Origin: Pseudomonas sp. ZH-FAD
GTDB taxonomy: Bacteria; Pseudomonadota; Gammaproteobacteria; Pseudomonadales; Pseudomonadaceae
NCBI RefSeq assembly: GCF_002803095.1
Contig: NZ_PGLR01000004.1
Coordinates: forward strand, 148,553 to 212,552
Reading direction: 5' to 3'
Length of the DNA: 64,000 bases
Shown here: positions 31,244 through 43,954 of the stretch, piece after piece
How positions within the stretch are numbered: the first letter of the stretch is position 1
Layout: each line of letters begins with the position of its first letter
Notes under the pieces: generated by a model
What the model was told of the DNA's origin: nothing
Database searches by the model: none
The model's input: only the letters and a program-made list of their open reading frames with translations
Program-made: the position numbers and the translations under genes

Positions 31244-31771
31244 ATGACTCAAGAACTTGCCAGGCCGGCCGCAACGCCGTCCGACGTCACGCGCGATACC
31301 AACAACCTCTATGAGGTGTGGGGCGACACCGTGGATTCCAGGCATCTCGTGCTGGCCATTCTGATCAGTGCAGTCGTCAGTCTCGGTACCTATGCATTGG
31401 CATTAGGGATTCTTGTCGACATCCTGGATTCGGCGCAGATGGCCAAGGCTTACGCCATGCTGTTTGGAATTCTGGGTTGTCTGGGTGGAGGGACTATCAG
31501 TGCCTTCCTGTTCAAACCCAAGCGCGATGTGGTCGAGCATGTGGCGGATCCCGCGTTTCGTGAGCAAGTGGTCAACGACCTGCTCAAGGAGTACGGCAGC
31601 CTTGGTCGCCTTGAGGAGACGTCGCCCGAGGTGATCGCCGAGCTGCGCGATCTGGGGCTCTACGAGCTATTTCGCGACGCTCAGCGGCGAGAGGAGGGAG
31701 CGCGTGAGTCTGCCGCTGACACCGAGGTGGATGAGCATGCATCTCTGCAGCCAAGTGGAGGGCGTTCGTGA
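31244..31771 (+). CDS. Small membrane protein, probable accessory subunit of the TctA-like transporter
   Basis: 175 residues with two strong membrane segments (about 36-58, LVLAILISAVVSLGTYALALGIL, and about 68-90, AYAMLFGILGCLGGGTISAFLF) and a charged cytoplasmic-type C-terminal tail with EVIAELRDLGLYELF. It overlaps the next gene by 4 nt, so the two are likely made together. It takes the place of TctB in a tripartite tricarboxylate transporter locus, but canonical TctB has four helices, so homology is not established. An AGGGCGAGGGAC run precedes the ATG. Confidence 0.6.
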   Translation: MTQELARPAATPSDVTRDTNNLYEVWGDTVDSRHLVLAILISAVVSLGTYALALGILVDILDSAQMAKAYAMLFGILGCLGGGTISAFLFKPKRDVVEHVADPAFREQVVNDLLKEYGSLGRLEETSPEVIAELRDLGLYELFRDAQRREEGARESAADTEVDEHASLQPSGGRS

Positions 31772-33153
31772 TGGAGGGGTTGCTCTACGAAATCCTGATG
31801 GCTCTGGCACTGGGTTTGTTCGGCGCGGTGTTGTTCTCCGCTATCGGTCTGGTCTCGGGAACTGATGAAACCACCACCCTGGCGCCCTTGACCATGTTGG
31901 TCGTGATGCTGGGTGCGCCGCCAGCCGGCATCCTCACCTTCTTTCTGGCCGGGGCGGTCGCCAAGCATATGACCCACGCCGTACCCACTGCGCTGTTGGG
32001 GATTCCCGGCGACACCATGGCGACTGCTCTGATCGGGGACGCCAACTACTTGCGCCGACTCGGCGTGCCCCACGTGGCCTTGCGCAAGATGATCACCGGC
32101 GGCGCGATGGCCGCTCTGATCGCAGTGCCGTTATCGGTGCTGTTCGCGGTGTTGCTGGCGCCATTCGGCGATGTGATCAAGCAGTTCGCTCCCTGGGTTT
32201 TCCTCTGTGCGGCCTTTGCCATCGCTTATTTCTCGGCCGGTCGCTGGGCCTCGGTGCTGGCGCTGCTGCCATTCGTGCTGGTCATCGTTGCCTTGCAGGC
32301 GTTGACGGCTCAGCACGACGTCAAGCTCGCCGTCAGCTATTTCCTCGGTATCGCAGTCGCGCCGCTGATCGCCTCGCTGTTCTCGCTGCTGGCGCCGGGC
32401 GAGCGCGAGAAGATGCGTCGCGATGGCTTTCGCGTCTTTTCCCTGGCTCCGGATATGAAGGGCTGGAAAGGCTACTTTCCCAATCCGTTTCGAGTGATCA
32501 ACAAGCGTCAGAGACGCATGACCGCGATGGCTGCCAGTGTCACCAGTGCCACCTTCGTCTTCAGCCCCGTGGCCATGACCGTGATCATGGGCGAGGTGAT
32601 CGGCGCCCGCATCAAGCAGGCATACGAGCGATTGACCACGGTGATCACTGCACGTAATGGCGTAACTGAGTCGACCTACATCGCGGAAGCGCTGATTCCC
32701 CTGATCGCCTTCGGCCTGCCGCTAAGCCCGGTAGCTGCCGGGCCGGCTGCGCCGCTGTTCAATGCACCGCCGCGTTTTACTGTCGACAGCGCGACAGGTG
32801 AGGTCAACAACCTGCACAACCTGCTGAACTACTGGGAGTTCTTCGGTTACGGCATGTTGGCGGTGTTTGTCGCCATCCTGATCGCTTATCCATTTTCCAT
32901 GAGCTTCGCCCACCGGGCGGCATCCTTCGTGTTCCGCAAGATCAGTCACGAGGCGGTGATCTCCACCTTCATCGGTCTGGCACTGGTCGTGGGTATCTGG
33001 GAGGGTGGCCTGCTCGGAGTGCTGGTGGTGGTCACCATCGGCTTGATTGGTGGCTTCCTCGGGCGCTTCCTAGGGTTCAACATCGGCGTGCAGTTCATGG
33101 GTTACTACACGGCGGTATTGAGCGTACCGGCTATGTTGGCCGTGTTGAGGTAA
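31768..33153 (+). CDS. TctA-family-like tripartite transporter permease (candidate mevalonate/carboxylate uptake)
   Basis: 461-residue, about 11-12-helix permease. The segment TALLGIPGDTMATALIGD (near residue 74) resembles the NTPGD motif of TctA permeases, and the second half has a related IPLIAFGLPLSPVAAGPA stretch. It is last in the mva operon, so mevalonate or a related branched hydroxy acid is the likely cargo (inference from context). No periplasmic binding protein (TctC) gene is present nearby, which is odd for the family; one may be supplied from elsewhere. Confidence 0.7.
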   Translation: MMEGLLYEILMALALGLFGAVLFSAIGLVSGTDETTTLAPLTMLVVMLGAPPAGILTFFLAGAVAKHMTHAVPTALLGIPGDTMATALIGDANYLRRLGVPHVALRKMITGGAMAALIAVPLSVLFAVLLAPFGDVIKQFAPWVFLCAAFAIAYFSAGRWASVLALLPFVLVIVALQALTAQHDVKLAVSYFLGIAVAPLIASLFSLLAPGEREKMRRDGFRVFSLAPDMKGWKGYFPNPFRVINKRQRRMTAMAASVTSATFVFSPVAMTVIMGEVIGARIKQAYERLTTVITARNGVTESTYIAEALIPLIAFGLPLSPVAAGPAAPLFNAPPRFTVDSATGEVNNLHNLLNYWEFFGYGMLAVFVAILIAYPFSMSFAHRAASFVFRKISHEAVISTFIGLALVVGIWEGGLLGVLVVVTIGLIGGFLGRFLGFNIGVQFMGYYTAVLSVPAMLAVLR

Positions 33154-33186
33154 GCGACAACCTTGGGCGCAACGGTGCGCCTGGCG

Positions 33187-33624
33187 TTAGCGCAGCAGCT
33201 CCAGTGGTCCGCTGATGCCAGCCAGGTAGTCATCCACGCACTGCAGTACCAGCTCGCTGCGCCAGCGCTCGGGTTGGGTGGCCAACTCGTCGCGCGTCAA
33301 CCAGGTGATGCCGCTGATGTCGCTATCCAGCTCGCGCTCGGGGTCATGGCGCACGGGGCGTGCGCTGAAGCACACGCGCTGATAGGTCACGCCATTACTT
33401 GGTGCGGTATAGAGGTAGATGCCGAGCAGGGCAGTGAGCTCGACGTCCCAGCCGGTTTCCTCGAGCGTCTCGCGCAGCGCGGCTTCGCGTAGCGATTCAT
33501 TGGCTTCCAGGTGCCCGGCCGGCTGGTTGAGTACCAGGCGGCCGGCCTTGAACTCTTCGACGAAGAGGAAACGGCCATCATCTTCGATCACCGTGGCCAC
33601 GGTGATATGGGGTTGCCACTCCAT
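33187..33624 (-). CDS. nudJ: Nudix hydrolase (NudJ-like)
   Basis: 145-residue phosphohydrolase. The Nudix box is complete at about G37-W59 (GHLEANESLREAALRETLEETGW), with E43, R51, E52, E55 and E56 in place. E. coli NudJ hydrolyses thiamine pyrophosphates and nucleoside phosphates. In E. coli and PAO1 this type of gene sits next to mnmA, whereas here the mevalonate block intervenes. The ATG at 33622-33624 was chosen over a longer frame that runs into the upstream palindromic repeat. Confidence 0.88.
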   Translation of the reverse strand: MEWQPHITVATVIEDDGRFLFVEEFKAGRLVLNQPAGHLEANESLREAALRETLEETGWDVELTALLGIYLYTAPSNGVTYQRVCFSARPVRHDPERELDSDISGITWLTRDELATQPERWRSELVLQCVDDYLAGISGPLELLR

Positions 33625-33650
33625 TTTCGGTGCTCCAAGTGCAGGATTCT

Positions 33651-33705
33651 GTAGGAGTGAGCTCTGCTCGCGAAAAACGGCTTCGCGAGCAGAACTCACT
33701 CCTAC
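33651..33705. repeat. Pseudomonas-type palindromic intergenic repeat
   Basis: Long imperfect inverted repeat: left arm GTAGGAGTGAGCTCTGCTCG (33651-33670) and right arm CGAGCAGAACTCACTCCTAC (33686-33705), with a 15-nt loop containing CGCGAA/TTCGCG. It belongs to the common pseudomonad 'GTAGGAGCGAGC' type. It lies 26 nt upstream of the Nudix start, so it will be in its leader if transcription begins further up. Confidence 0.85.
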
Positions 33706-33727
33706 GGAGATTGTTCGCGTCTATAAA

Positions 33728-33760
33728 TAAAGAACCCCGGCACAAGACCGGGGTTCTTTT
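33728..33760. terminator. Bidirectional rho-independent terminator after idh
   Basis: Stem AAAGAACCCCGG/CCGGGGTTCTTT with a 7-nt loop (33729-33759), flanked by A/T runs on both sides. It lies 16 nt after the idh stop codon on the minus strand. Confidence 0.9.
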
Positions 33761-33775
33761 GACACTCAAGCCCTA

Positions 33776-36004
<2,229 letters not shown>

Positions 36005-36364
36005 TTAGGGTTAACTCTCTTCTTTGCTGAGCGCGCATAGAAACTCGACCTGCGCGGGTAGGCGCTTGAGCCCCATGATGGCGGGGCCGGGTCGAGGACT
36101 CGCCGCGGTGATGTTGGATGCACCCGTAGAGTGTCGAGCATTTCGAGCCGGCAGACAGTGGTGGCCGTTTACCGGGTTCAAGAGGTTGCTGTCTGGTTCC
36201 AGACAGGTCGCCCCTTATGACTCGTTAGTCACCTAAGCAGTATACCACTGCGACACCTCGCCACAGAATGCCCAGTTGCATAAGACCTTTGCACATGTGT
36301 CTCCGCGAGCGGTTTGCGCTACTCTCGGGGATGCACACTGTCTAACCACAAGATGGAGTCCAGC
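36005..36364. other. Divergent promoter region between idh and icd
   Basis: 360 nt with no credible gene. It must contain promoters for both isocitrate dehydrogenase genes. I see no strong -35/-10 pair and no clear operator. GATGGAG upstream of 36365 is the icd ribosome-binding site. Confidence 0.5.
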
Positions 36365-37621
36365 ATGGGATACCAAAAGATCCAGGTGCCAGCCAGCGGT
36401 GACAAAATCACCGTCAACGCCGATATGTCGCTGAACGTTCCGAACAACCCGATCATCCCGTTCATCGAGGGTGACGGTATCGGTGTCGATATTTCTCCGG
36501 TGATGATCAAGGTCGTCGACGCGGCTGTCGAAAAAGCCTATGGCGGCGCCCGCAAGATTTCCTGGATGGAAGTTTATGCCGGCGAGAAGGCCACCCAGGT
36601 TTACGATCAGGACACCTGGCTGCCGAAAGAAACCCTCGAAGCTGTGCGTGATTACGTGGTTTCGATCAAAGGCCCGCTGACCACGCCTGTTGGTGGCGGC
36701 ATTCGCTCATTGAACGTGGCCTTGCGCCAGGAACTCGATCTCTATGTCTGCCTGCGCCCGGTGCGTTGGTTCGAAGGCGTACCCAGCCCGGTGAAGAAGC
36801 CGGGGGACGTGGACATGGTGATCTTCCGCGAGAACTCCGAGGACATCTATGCCGGCGTGGAGTGGAAGGCTGGCAGCCCCGAGGCCGAAAAGGTCATCAA
36901 GTTCCTCACCGAGGAAATGGGCGTCAAGAAGATCCGCTTCACCGACATGTGCGGTATCGGCATCAAGCCGGTTTCCGAGGCGGGCACCAAGCGCCTGGTG
37001 CGCAAGGCACTGCAATACGCTGTGGACAACGACCGCAGCTCGGTGACCCTGGTGCACAAAGGCAACATCATGAAATTCACCGAGGGTGCCTTCAAGGAGT
37101 GGGGCTACGAGATTGCCCGTGAGGAATTCGGCGCCGAGCTGCTCGACGGCGGCCCGTGGATGCAGTTCAAGAATCCGCGCACCGGCAAGAACATCGTGGT
37201 CAAGGACGTGATTGCCGACGCCATGCTGCAGCAGATCCTGCTGCGTCCGGCCGAATATGACGTGATCGCTACTCTAAACCTCAATGGTGACTATCTGTCC
37301 GATGCTCTGGCGGCCGAAGTCGGCGGCATTGGCATCGCGCCCGGTGCCAACCTGTCCGATTCGGTGGCCATGTTCGAGGCGACTCATGGTACGGCGCCCA
37401 AATATGCCGGGCAGGACAAGGTCAACCCAGGCTCGGTCATTCTCTCTGCCGAGATGATGCTGCGTCATATGGGCTGGGCCGAGGCGGCCGATCTGATCAT
37501 CAAGGGCACCAACGGCGCCATCGCTGCCAAGACCGTGACCTACGACTTCGAGCGTCTGATGGAGGGAGCAAAACTGATGTCCTGCTCCGAATTTGGCGAT
37601 GCGATGATCAGCCATATGTAA
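36365..37621 (+). CDS. icd: Dimeric NADP-dependent isocitrate dehydrogenase
   Basis: 418-residue homodimeric IDH of the E. coli type. The ATG at 36365 gives [17 protein letters not shown]; 17 earlier in-frame codons lack a ribosome-binding site. The substrate/phosphorylation loop [10 protein letters not shown] (Ser113 in E. coli) is conserved, as are NSEDIYAG and the isopropylmalate-dehydrogenase-type signature [17 protein letters not shown]. An aceK gene for phospho-control is not in this window. Confidence 0.97.
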   Translation: MGYQKIQVPASGDKITVNADMSLNVPNNPIIPFIEGDGIGVDISPVMIKVVDAAVEKAYGGARKISWMEVYAGEKATQVYDQDTWLPKETLEAVRDYVVSIKGPLTTPVGGGIRSLNVALRQELDLYVCLRPVRWFEGVPSPVKKPGDVDMVIFRENSEDIYAGVEWKAGSPEAEKVIKFLTEEMGVKKIRFTDMCGIGIKPVSEAGTKRLVRKALQYAVDNDRSSVTLVHKGNIMKFTEGAFKEWGYEIAREEFGAELLDGGPWMQFKNPRTGKNIVVKDVIADAMLQQILLRPAEYDVIATLNLNGDYLSDALAAEVGGIGIAPGANLSDSVAMFEATHGTAPKYAGQDKVNPGSVILSAEMMLRHMGWAEAADLIIKGTNGAIAAKTVTYDFERLMEGAKLMSCSEFGDAMISHM

Positions 37622-37645
37622 TCGGTAGACCGATTCAGAGCGTGA

Positions 37646-37675
37646 AAAAAAGGCCGGTCACATGACCGGCCTTTT
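37646..37675. terminator. Bidirectional terminator between icd and cspD
   Basis: Stem AAGGCCGGTC/GACCGGCCTT (37650-37672) with A-run before and T-run after. The two genes converge, so it can stop transcription from both sides. Confidence 0.9.
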
Positions 37676-37696
37676 CGTGGCGATTTGCCAGAGTAC

Positions 37697-37966
37697 TCAG
37701 ACTTCGACAGTGCTCGCGATATTTTGCGCCTGGGGTACTGCCACGGGGGCGTCCTGGTTGGCGGTAACCGCGCTGATATTGATGGCATGCAGTCCTTTGG
37801 GGCCTTGCACGATCTCGAAGCGGACCGGCTGGCCGGCCTTGAGTGTCTTGTAACCGTCCATCTGGATGGCCGAGTAGTGGGCGAACAGGTCCTCATCTCG
37901 GCCGTCGGCCAGGATGAATCCATAGCCTTTGGCGTTGTTGAACCACTTGACCTTACCGCTGAGCAT
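37697..37966 (-). CDS. cspD: Cold-shock-domain protein CspD
   Basis: 89-residue CSD protein. RNP1 is KGYGFI and RNP2 the variant DLFAHYSAI. The C-terminal tail beyond the 67-residue CSD marks CspD rather than CspA. In E. coli CspD is made in stationary phase and blocks replication by binding single-stranded DNA. The ATG at 37964-37966 starts MLSGKVKWFNNAKGYGF. Divergent from clpS, as in Enterobacteria. Confidence 0.95.
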   Translation of the reverse strand: MLSGKVKWFNNAKGYGFILADGRDEDLFAHYSAIQMDGYKTLKAGQPVRFEIVQGPKGLHAINISAVTANQDAPVAVPQAQNIASTVEV

Positions 37967-38197
37967 GCTGATATCCCTCTGCAAAGGACTCCATCTCTGG
38001 AGTATCATCCACTTCGACTCCACGCGATAACCGACCAGGCTGGGCGAAGGCGTGGAATCCCTGATACCCACCAGTGGGTATTCATTTGTTGTAACACCCT
38101 TTTGCCGTTAGTCAAGGCTATACGGCGGATGGCTGAGAACTCAGTCAAACTCCCTCTAGCATCCCCGTTCGCCCGGCCTTGAACCTCTGATTTCAGC

Positions 38198-38560
38198 ATG
38201 CATGCAAGTAGCCAGATTCGACTAACATTCAATCAGGATCACCCGGCAGAGCATGAGGATGACTCCTCTGGTATCGCTGTTCAGGAATCCAAGCCAGCAT
38301 TGCAGGCACCACCGATGTACAAGGTGGTCTTATTCAATGACGACTACACCCCGATGGATTTCGTCGTCGAAGTACTTGAAACGTTCTTCGGTATGAACCG
38401 GGAGCTGGCGACCAAGATCATGCTGGTCGTCCATACAGAAGGGCGTGCGGTGTGTGGTGTGTACACCCGTGATATTGCGGAGACCAAGGCAATGCAGGTC
38501 AACCAGTACGCGCGGGAGAGCCAGCATCCGCTACTCTGTGAAATAGAGAAGGACGGTTAA
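38198..38560 (+). CDS. clpS: ATP-dependent Clp protease adaptor ClpS
   Basis: N-recognin that delivers proteins with N-degrons (Leu, Phe, Trp, Tyr) to ClpAP. It has 120 residues. A flexible N-terminal tail is followed by the conserved core [20 protein letters not shown] and [20 protein letters not shown], including the residues of the N-end pocket. It lies 29 nt upstream of clpA and is likely cotranscribed. The two transferases that create secondary N-degrons, bpt and aat, are in the same region. Confidence 0.97.
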   Translation: MHASSQIRLTFNQDHPAEHEDDSSGIAVQESKPALQAPPMYKVVLFNDDYTPMDFVVEVLETFFGMNRELATKIMLVVHTEGRAVCGVYTRDIAETKAMQVNQYARESQHPLLCEIEKDG

Positions 38561-38589
38561 CGCCGGCCACTTGGGTATGAGGTGAAGCT

Positions 38590-40860
38590 ATGTTGAATCG
38601 AGAGCTCGAAGTCACCCTCAATCTGGCTTTCAAGGAGGCCCGTGCCAAGCGTCATGAATTCATGACGGTCGAGCACCTGCTGCTCGCCTTGCTGGATAAC
38701 GAGGCAGCCGCCAGTGTGCTGCGGGCCTGTGGGGCCAACCTCGACAAGCTGCGCCACGATCTGCAGGAGTTCATCGACTCCACCACACCACTGATTCCTC
38801 AGCACGATGAAGACCGCGAAACCCAGCCGACTCTGGGCTTCCAGCGCGTTCTGCAGCGTGCTGTCTTCCATGTGCAGAGCTCCGGCAAGCGTGAAGTGAC
38901 CGGCGCCAACGTGCTGGTCGCGATCTTCAGCGAGCAGGAAAGCCAGGCCGTGTTCCTGCTCAAGCAGCAGAGCGTGGCTCGCATCGATGTGGTCAACTAC
39001 ATTGCCCATGGCATCTCCAAGGTGCCCGGGCATGGCGATCACCACGAGAATGATCAGGACATGCAGGATGAGGAGGGCGGCGAGTCCTCAGCTTCCGGCA
39101 ATCCGCTGGATGCCTACGCCAGCAACCTCAATGAACTGGCTCGTCAGGGGCGTATCGACCCGCTGGTCGGGCGTGAACATGAAGTCGAGCGCGTTGCGCA
39201 GATTCTCGCGCGTCGGCGCAAGAACAACCCGCTGCTGGTCGGTGAGGCCGGTGTCGGCAAGACAGCCATCGCCGAAGGCCTGGCCAAGCGTATCGTCGAC
39301 GAGCAGGTACCCGACCTGCTGGCTGACAGCGTGGTCTATTCACTGGATCTCGGTGCGCTGCTGGCCGGCACCAAGTACCGCGGCGACTTCGAGAAGCGCT
39401 TCAAGGCGCTGCTCAACGAGTTGCGCAAAAGGCCGCATGCGATCCTCTTCATCGACGAGATTCACACCATTATCGGTGCCGGCGCGGCGTCGGGCGGAGT
39501 CATGGATGCGTCCAACCTGCTCAAGCCGATGCTGTCCTCGGGTGAAATTCGCTGCATAGGGTCCACCACCTTCCAGGAATTCCGCGGCATCTTCGAGAAA
39601 GACCGCGCGCTGGCGCGACGCTTCCAGAAGGTCGACGTGGTCGAGCCTTCGGTGGAGGACACCGTCGGCATTCTCAAGGGGCTCAAGGCGCGCTTCGAGC
39701 AGCATCACCACATCGAGTACAGCGACGAGGCCTTGCGCGCTGCAGCCGAGCTGGCTGCGCGTTACATCAATGATCGGCACATGCCGGACAAAGCCATTGA
39801 CGTCATCGACGAGGCCGGCGCCTACCAGCGCCTGCAGCCGGAAGACAAGCGCGTGGCGCGTATCGAGGTGGCTCAGGTCGAGGATATCGTTGCCAAGATC
39901 GCGCGGATTCCGCCGAAGCACGTGTCCAGCTCCGACAAGGAGCTGCTGCGTAATCTGGAGCGTGATCTCAAGCTCACCGTGTTCGGTCAGGATGCCGCCA
40001 TCGATTCGCTGGCCACCGCGATCAAGCTGTCGCGCGCCGGCCTCAAGGCGCCGGACAAGCCGGTCGGCTCCTTCCTCTTCGCCGGCCCCACCGGGGTGGG
40101 CAAGACCGAGGCGGCTCGTCAGCTGGCCAAGGCCATGGGCATCGAGCTGGTGCGTTTCGACATGTCCGAGTACATGGAGCGTCATACCGTTTCCCGTCTG
40201 ATCGGCGCGCCGCCCGGTTACGTCGGTTTCGATCAGGGCGGTCTGCTCACCGAGGCGATCACCAAGCAGCCGCACTGCGTGCTGCTGCTCGACGAGATCG
40301 AGAAGGCGCATCCGGAAGTCTTCAACCTGCTGTTGCAGGTGATGGATCACGGTACGCTGACTGACAACAACGGGCGCAAGGCGGATTTCCGCAATGTGAT
40401 CTTGATCATGACCACCAACGCTGGTGCGGAAACTGCCTCGCGTGCGTCGATCGGCTTCACTCAGCAGGATCATTCCACCGATGCCATGGAAGTGATCAAG
40501 AAGAGCTTCACGCCGGAGTTCCGCAACCGTCTGGACACCATCATCCAGTTTGGTCGCCTGAGTCACGAGACGATCAAGAGCATCGTCGACAAGTTCCTCA
40601 CCGAACTGCAGGCGCAGCTGGAGGACAAGCGCGTCACGCTGGAGGTCAGCGATGCGGCGCGCAGCTGGCTGGCCGAGCGCGGTTACGATGTGATGATGGG
40701 CGCACGGCCGATGGCGCGTTTGATTCAGGACAAGATCAAGCGTCCGCTGGCAGAGGAAATCCTCTTCGGCGAGCTGGCCGAGCATGGCGGTGTGGTGCAC
40801 ATCGACATCAAGGATGGCGAGCCCAGCTTCGAGTTCGAGACGGCGGCAGAGGTCGCCTGA
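38590..40860 (+). CDS. clpA: ATP-dependent Clp protease ATP-binding subunit ClpA
   Basis: 756-residue AAA+ unfoldase working with ClpP. The N-terminal double Clp-N repeat (1-150; docking site of ClpS) is followed by D1 with Walker A GEAGVGKT and Walker B LFIDEIHT, and D2 with GPTGVGKT and [13 protein letters not shown] loop near the C-terminus carries the ClpP contact region. Intact and full length. Confidence 0.98.
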   Translation: MLNRELEVTLNLAFKEARAKRHEFMTVEHLLLALLDNEAAASVLRACGANLDKLRHDLQEFIDSTTPLIPQHDEDRETQPTLGFQRVLQRAVFHVQSSGKREVTGANVLVAIFSEQESQAVFLLKQQSVARIDVVNYIAHGISKVPGHGDHHENDQDMQDEEGGESSASGNPLDAYASNLNELARQGRIDPLVGREHEVERVAQILARRRKNNPLLVGEAGVGKTAIAEGLAKRIVDEQVPDLLADSVVYSLDLGALLAGTKYRGDFEKRFKALLNELRKRPHAILFIDEIHTIIGAGAASGGVMDASNLLKPMLSSGEIRCIGSTTFQEFRGIFEKDRALARRFQKVDVVEPSVEDTVGILKGLKARFEQHHHIEYSDEALRAAAELAARYINDRHMPDKAIDVIDEAGAYQRLQPEDKRVARIEVAQVEDIVAKIARIPPKHVSSSDKELLRNLERDLKLTVFGQDAAIDSLATAIKLSRAGLKAPDKPVGSFLFAGPTGVGKTEAARQLAKAMGIELVRFDMSEYMERHTVSRLIGAPPGYVGFDQGGLLTEAITKQPHCVLLLDEIEKAHPEVFNLLLQVMDHGTLTDNNGRKADFRNVILIMTTNAGAETASRASIGFTQQDHSTDAMEVIKKSFTPEFRNRLDTIIQFGRLSHETIKSIVDKFLTELQAQLEDKRVTLEVSDAARSWLAERGYDVMMGARPMARLIQDKIKRPLAEEILFGELAEHGGVVHIDIKDGEPSFEFETAAEVA

Positions 40861-40877
40861 TCGAATGGCCTCGAGTG

Positions 40878-40904
40878 CACTGAAAGCCTTGGTGGCTTTC
40901 AGTG
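40878..40904 (+). terminator. Perfect hairpin after clpA
   Basis: An 11-bp perfect stem CACTGAAAGCC/GGCTTTCAGTG with a TTGGT loop, 18 nt after the clpA stop. It has no T-run of its own and stands just before the terminator at 40909-40945, so it may protect the 3' end of the clpA mRNA or assist termination. Confidence 0.55.
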
Positions 40905-40908
40905 AGCC

Positions 40909-40945
40909 AACGAAAACGCCCGGCATAGGCCGGGCGTTTTCGTTT
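40909..40945. terminator. Bidirectional terminator between clpA and infA
   Basis: Stem AACGAAAACGCCCGGC with GCCGGGCGTTTTCGTT (40909-40944). The U-rich/A-rich arms make it work for both convergent genes. It lies 11 nt beyond the infA stop. Confidence 0.88.
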
Positions 40946-40955
40946 GGTGCTTGGC

Positions 40956-41174
40956 TTAACGGGCGCGGTAGGTGATGCGGCCCTTGCTCAAGTCATAAGG
41001 CGTCAGCTCAACGCGCACCTTGTCACCAGTGAGAATGCGGATGTAGTTCTTGCGCATCTTGCCGGAGATGTGCGCGGTAACGACGTGCCCGTTTTCCAAC
41101 TCCACGCGGAACATGGTGTTGGGCAGGGTGTCGACGACAGTGCCTTCCATTTCGAAGCTGTCTTCTTTCGACAT
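40956..41174 (-). CDS. infA: Translation initiation factor IF-1
   Basis: 72-residue S1/OB-fold protein that binds the ribosomal A site during initiation. The sequence [20 protein letters not shown] ... [13 protein letters not shown] is typical. The ATG at 41172-41174 was chosen; the frame extends 18 codons upstream without family similarity. Same strand as bpt and aat. Confidence 0.97.
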
Positions 41175-41311
41175 GCAGTAAAGCCCTCGGTATCCAGGAA
41201 ATGGCCCGGTGCAACTGGCGCCAGGCAAAAGCGGCGTGCATTGTGCCCGAAAACAGTGGGCTGCGCCAAGTGGCTTGGAGTGTCGAACTGACTGGGGTGG
41301 TGGCTGATAGG

Positions 41312-42019
41312 CTAGGTAAGCAGTGTCCAGCGCTGATTAACGAACAGTTCGATGGGGCGGTACTGGGTCTTGTAGTTCATCTTCCGACAATTCTTGATCC
41401 AGTAACCGAGGTAGACGGCCTCCAGCCCCAGGCGCTCGGCCTCGCCGATTTGCCAGAGGATGGCGAATCGCCCCAGGCTGCGGCGTTCTTCGGTGGGGTC
41501 ATAGAAGGTATAAACCGCCGACAGGCCGTTTGGTAGAACGTCAGTGACTGCGATGGCGACCAGCCTGCCCTGTAGACGAAACTCGTAGAAGCGTGAGAAC
41601 GGCAGGTCGCGAATCAGAAAGGTCGAGAACTGATCGCGGCTCGGTGGGTACATGTCACCATCAGCGTGGCGCTGCTCGATATAGCCCACGTAGAGATCGT
41701 AATATTCTTCAGTGAATGCCGGGCGCACGCAGCGAACGACGATGTCTTCATTGCGTTTGAGGATGCGCCGCTGCTGGCGGTTAGGTGTGAAGCGCGCAGC
41801 AGGAATGCGTGCAGGAATGCAGGCGGTGCACTGCTGGCAATGCGGTCGGTAGAGGTGGTCGCCGCTGCGGCGAAAGCCCATTTCCGAAAGTTCTGCATAA
41901 ACCAGCACATCCATGGGCTGGCTGGGGTCAAGAAACAGGGTTGTGGCCTGTTCTTCCGGCAGATAGCTGCATGGATGGGGTTGAGTGGCATAGAACTTCA
42001 GGCGGGCCAGCTCGGTCAT
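41312..42019 (-). CDS. bpt: Aspartate/glutamate leucyltransferase (Bpt; arginyl-transferase-like)
   Basis: 235 residues. Transfers leucine from Leu-tRNA to proteins with N-terminal Asp or Glu, making a ClpS-recognised N-degron. Family segments: [29 protein letters not shown] (Cys-rich start of the transferase core) and the C-terminal [20 protein letters not shown]. The start ATG is at 42017-42019, and a long open frame beyond it only shadows aat. About 55 nt downstream of aat. Confidence 0.93.
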
Positions 42020-42074
42020 GGCGGTGTCTCGGGGGGGGCCTGATAAAGAGTGTATGCCAGGCTGCGAAGATCGA

Positions 42075-42755
42075 CTAGGCGAGCCAATCTGCTCCGGTGG
42101 GCAGATCGAGGTGACGCTTGAGGTATTCGGCAAAGCTGGCGCGCGGTATGGCCCTGGCGCCGAAGCTGTGCAGGTGCTGTGTGGGCATCTGGCAGTCGAT
42201 GAGGACGAAGCCCCAGTCTCGCAGCTTGCCGACCAACGTGGCGAAACCGACCTTGGATGCATTGTCGGCACGGCTGAACATGGACTCACCGAAAAACAGC
42301 TGGCCGATGGCCAGGCCGTAAAGCCCTCCGACCAGTTCGTCCCCGCTCCAGACCTCCACGGAGTGGGCGATACCGCGCTGATGCAGCTGCAGGTAAGCCT
42401 CCTGCATGCCGCGGGTAATCCAGGTCCCATCGGCGTAGGCGCGTGGCTCGGCGCAGGCCTGTATGACGGCGGCGAAGTCCTGGTCGAAGGTGACGCGATA
42501 ACGCTGCTGGCGCAGCAGTTTGGCCAGGCTGCGGGAAACATGCAGCTCATCAGGGAACAGAACGGTGCGCGGATCGGGCGACCACCAGAGAATTGGCTGG
42601 CCATCCTGAAACCAGGGAAAGCAGCCATGTCGATAGGCACTGATCAGGCGGTCGGCGCTCAGATCGCCGCCAGCGGCCAGCAGGCCATTAGGCTCGCGCA
42701 TGGCTTTAGCCAATGGCGGGAACTGCAGTGAGTCGCGTTGCAGCCAGGTGAGCAT
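42075..42755 (-). CDS. aat: Leucyl/phenylalanyl-tRNA-protein transferase
   Basis: 226-residue GNAT-fold enzyme that adds Leu or Phe to proteins with N-terminal Lys or Arg. Recognised by [22 protein letters not shown], the HGCFPWF motif near 44-50, and [19 protein letters not shown]. With bpt, clpS and clpA it completes the bacterial N-degron pathway in about 4.6 kb. The ATG at 42753-42755 was chosen over a 64-codon upstream extension that overlaps trxB-side sequence. Confidence 0.96.
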   Translation of the reverse strand: MLTWLQRDSLQFPPLAKAMREPNGLLAAGGDLSADRLISAYRHGCFPWFQDGQPILWWSPDPRTVLFPDELHVSRSLAKLLRQQRYRVTFDQDFAAVIQACAEPRAYADGTWITRGMQEAYLQLHQRGIAHSVEVWSGDELVGGLYGLAIGQLFFGESMFSRADNASKVGFATLVGKLRDWGFVLIDCQMPTQHLHSFGARAIPRASFAEYLKRHLDLPTGADWLA

Positions 42756-42810
42756 GTGCGCTTGTCCAGCGGAGGAGGGGAGGGCGAGCGGAGGTGCTCG
42801 CCCTTGTCCA

Positions 42811-43839
<1,029 letters not shown>

Positions 43840-43954
43840 CTACACCGAAGCGGGGTGGGTGCGGGAGCTTGGCAATTGGCCTGGGCGTCAGGCTGGCCCT
43901 ACAATAGGCCGCTTCGCGGTTAACCATCAGATGGACGCGCCAAGGGCGCAGGAA

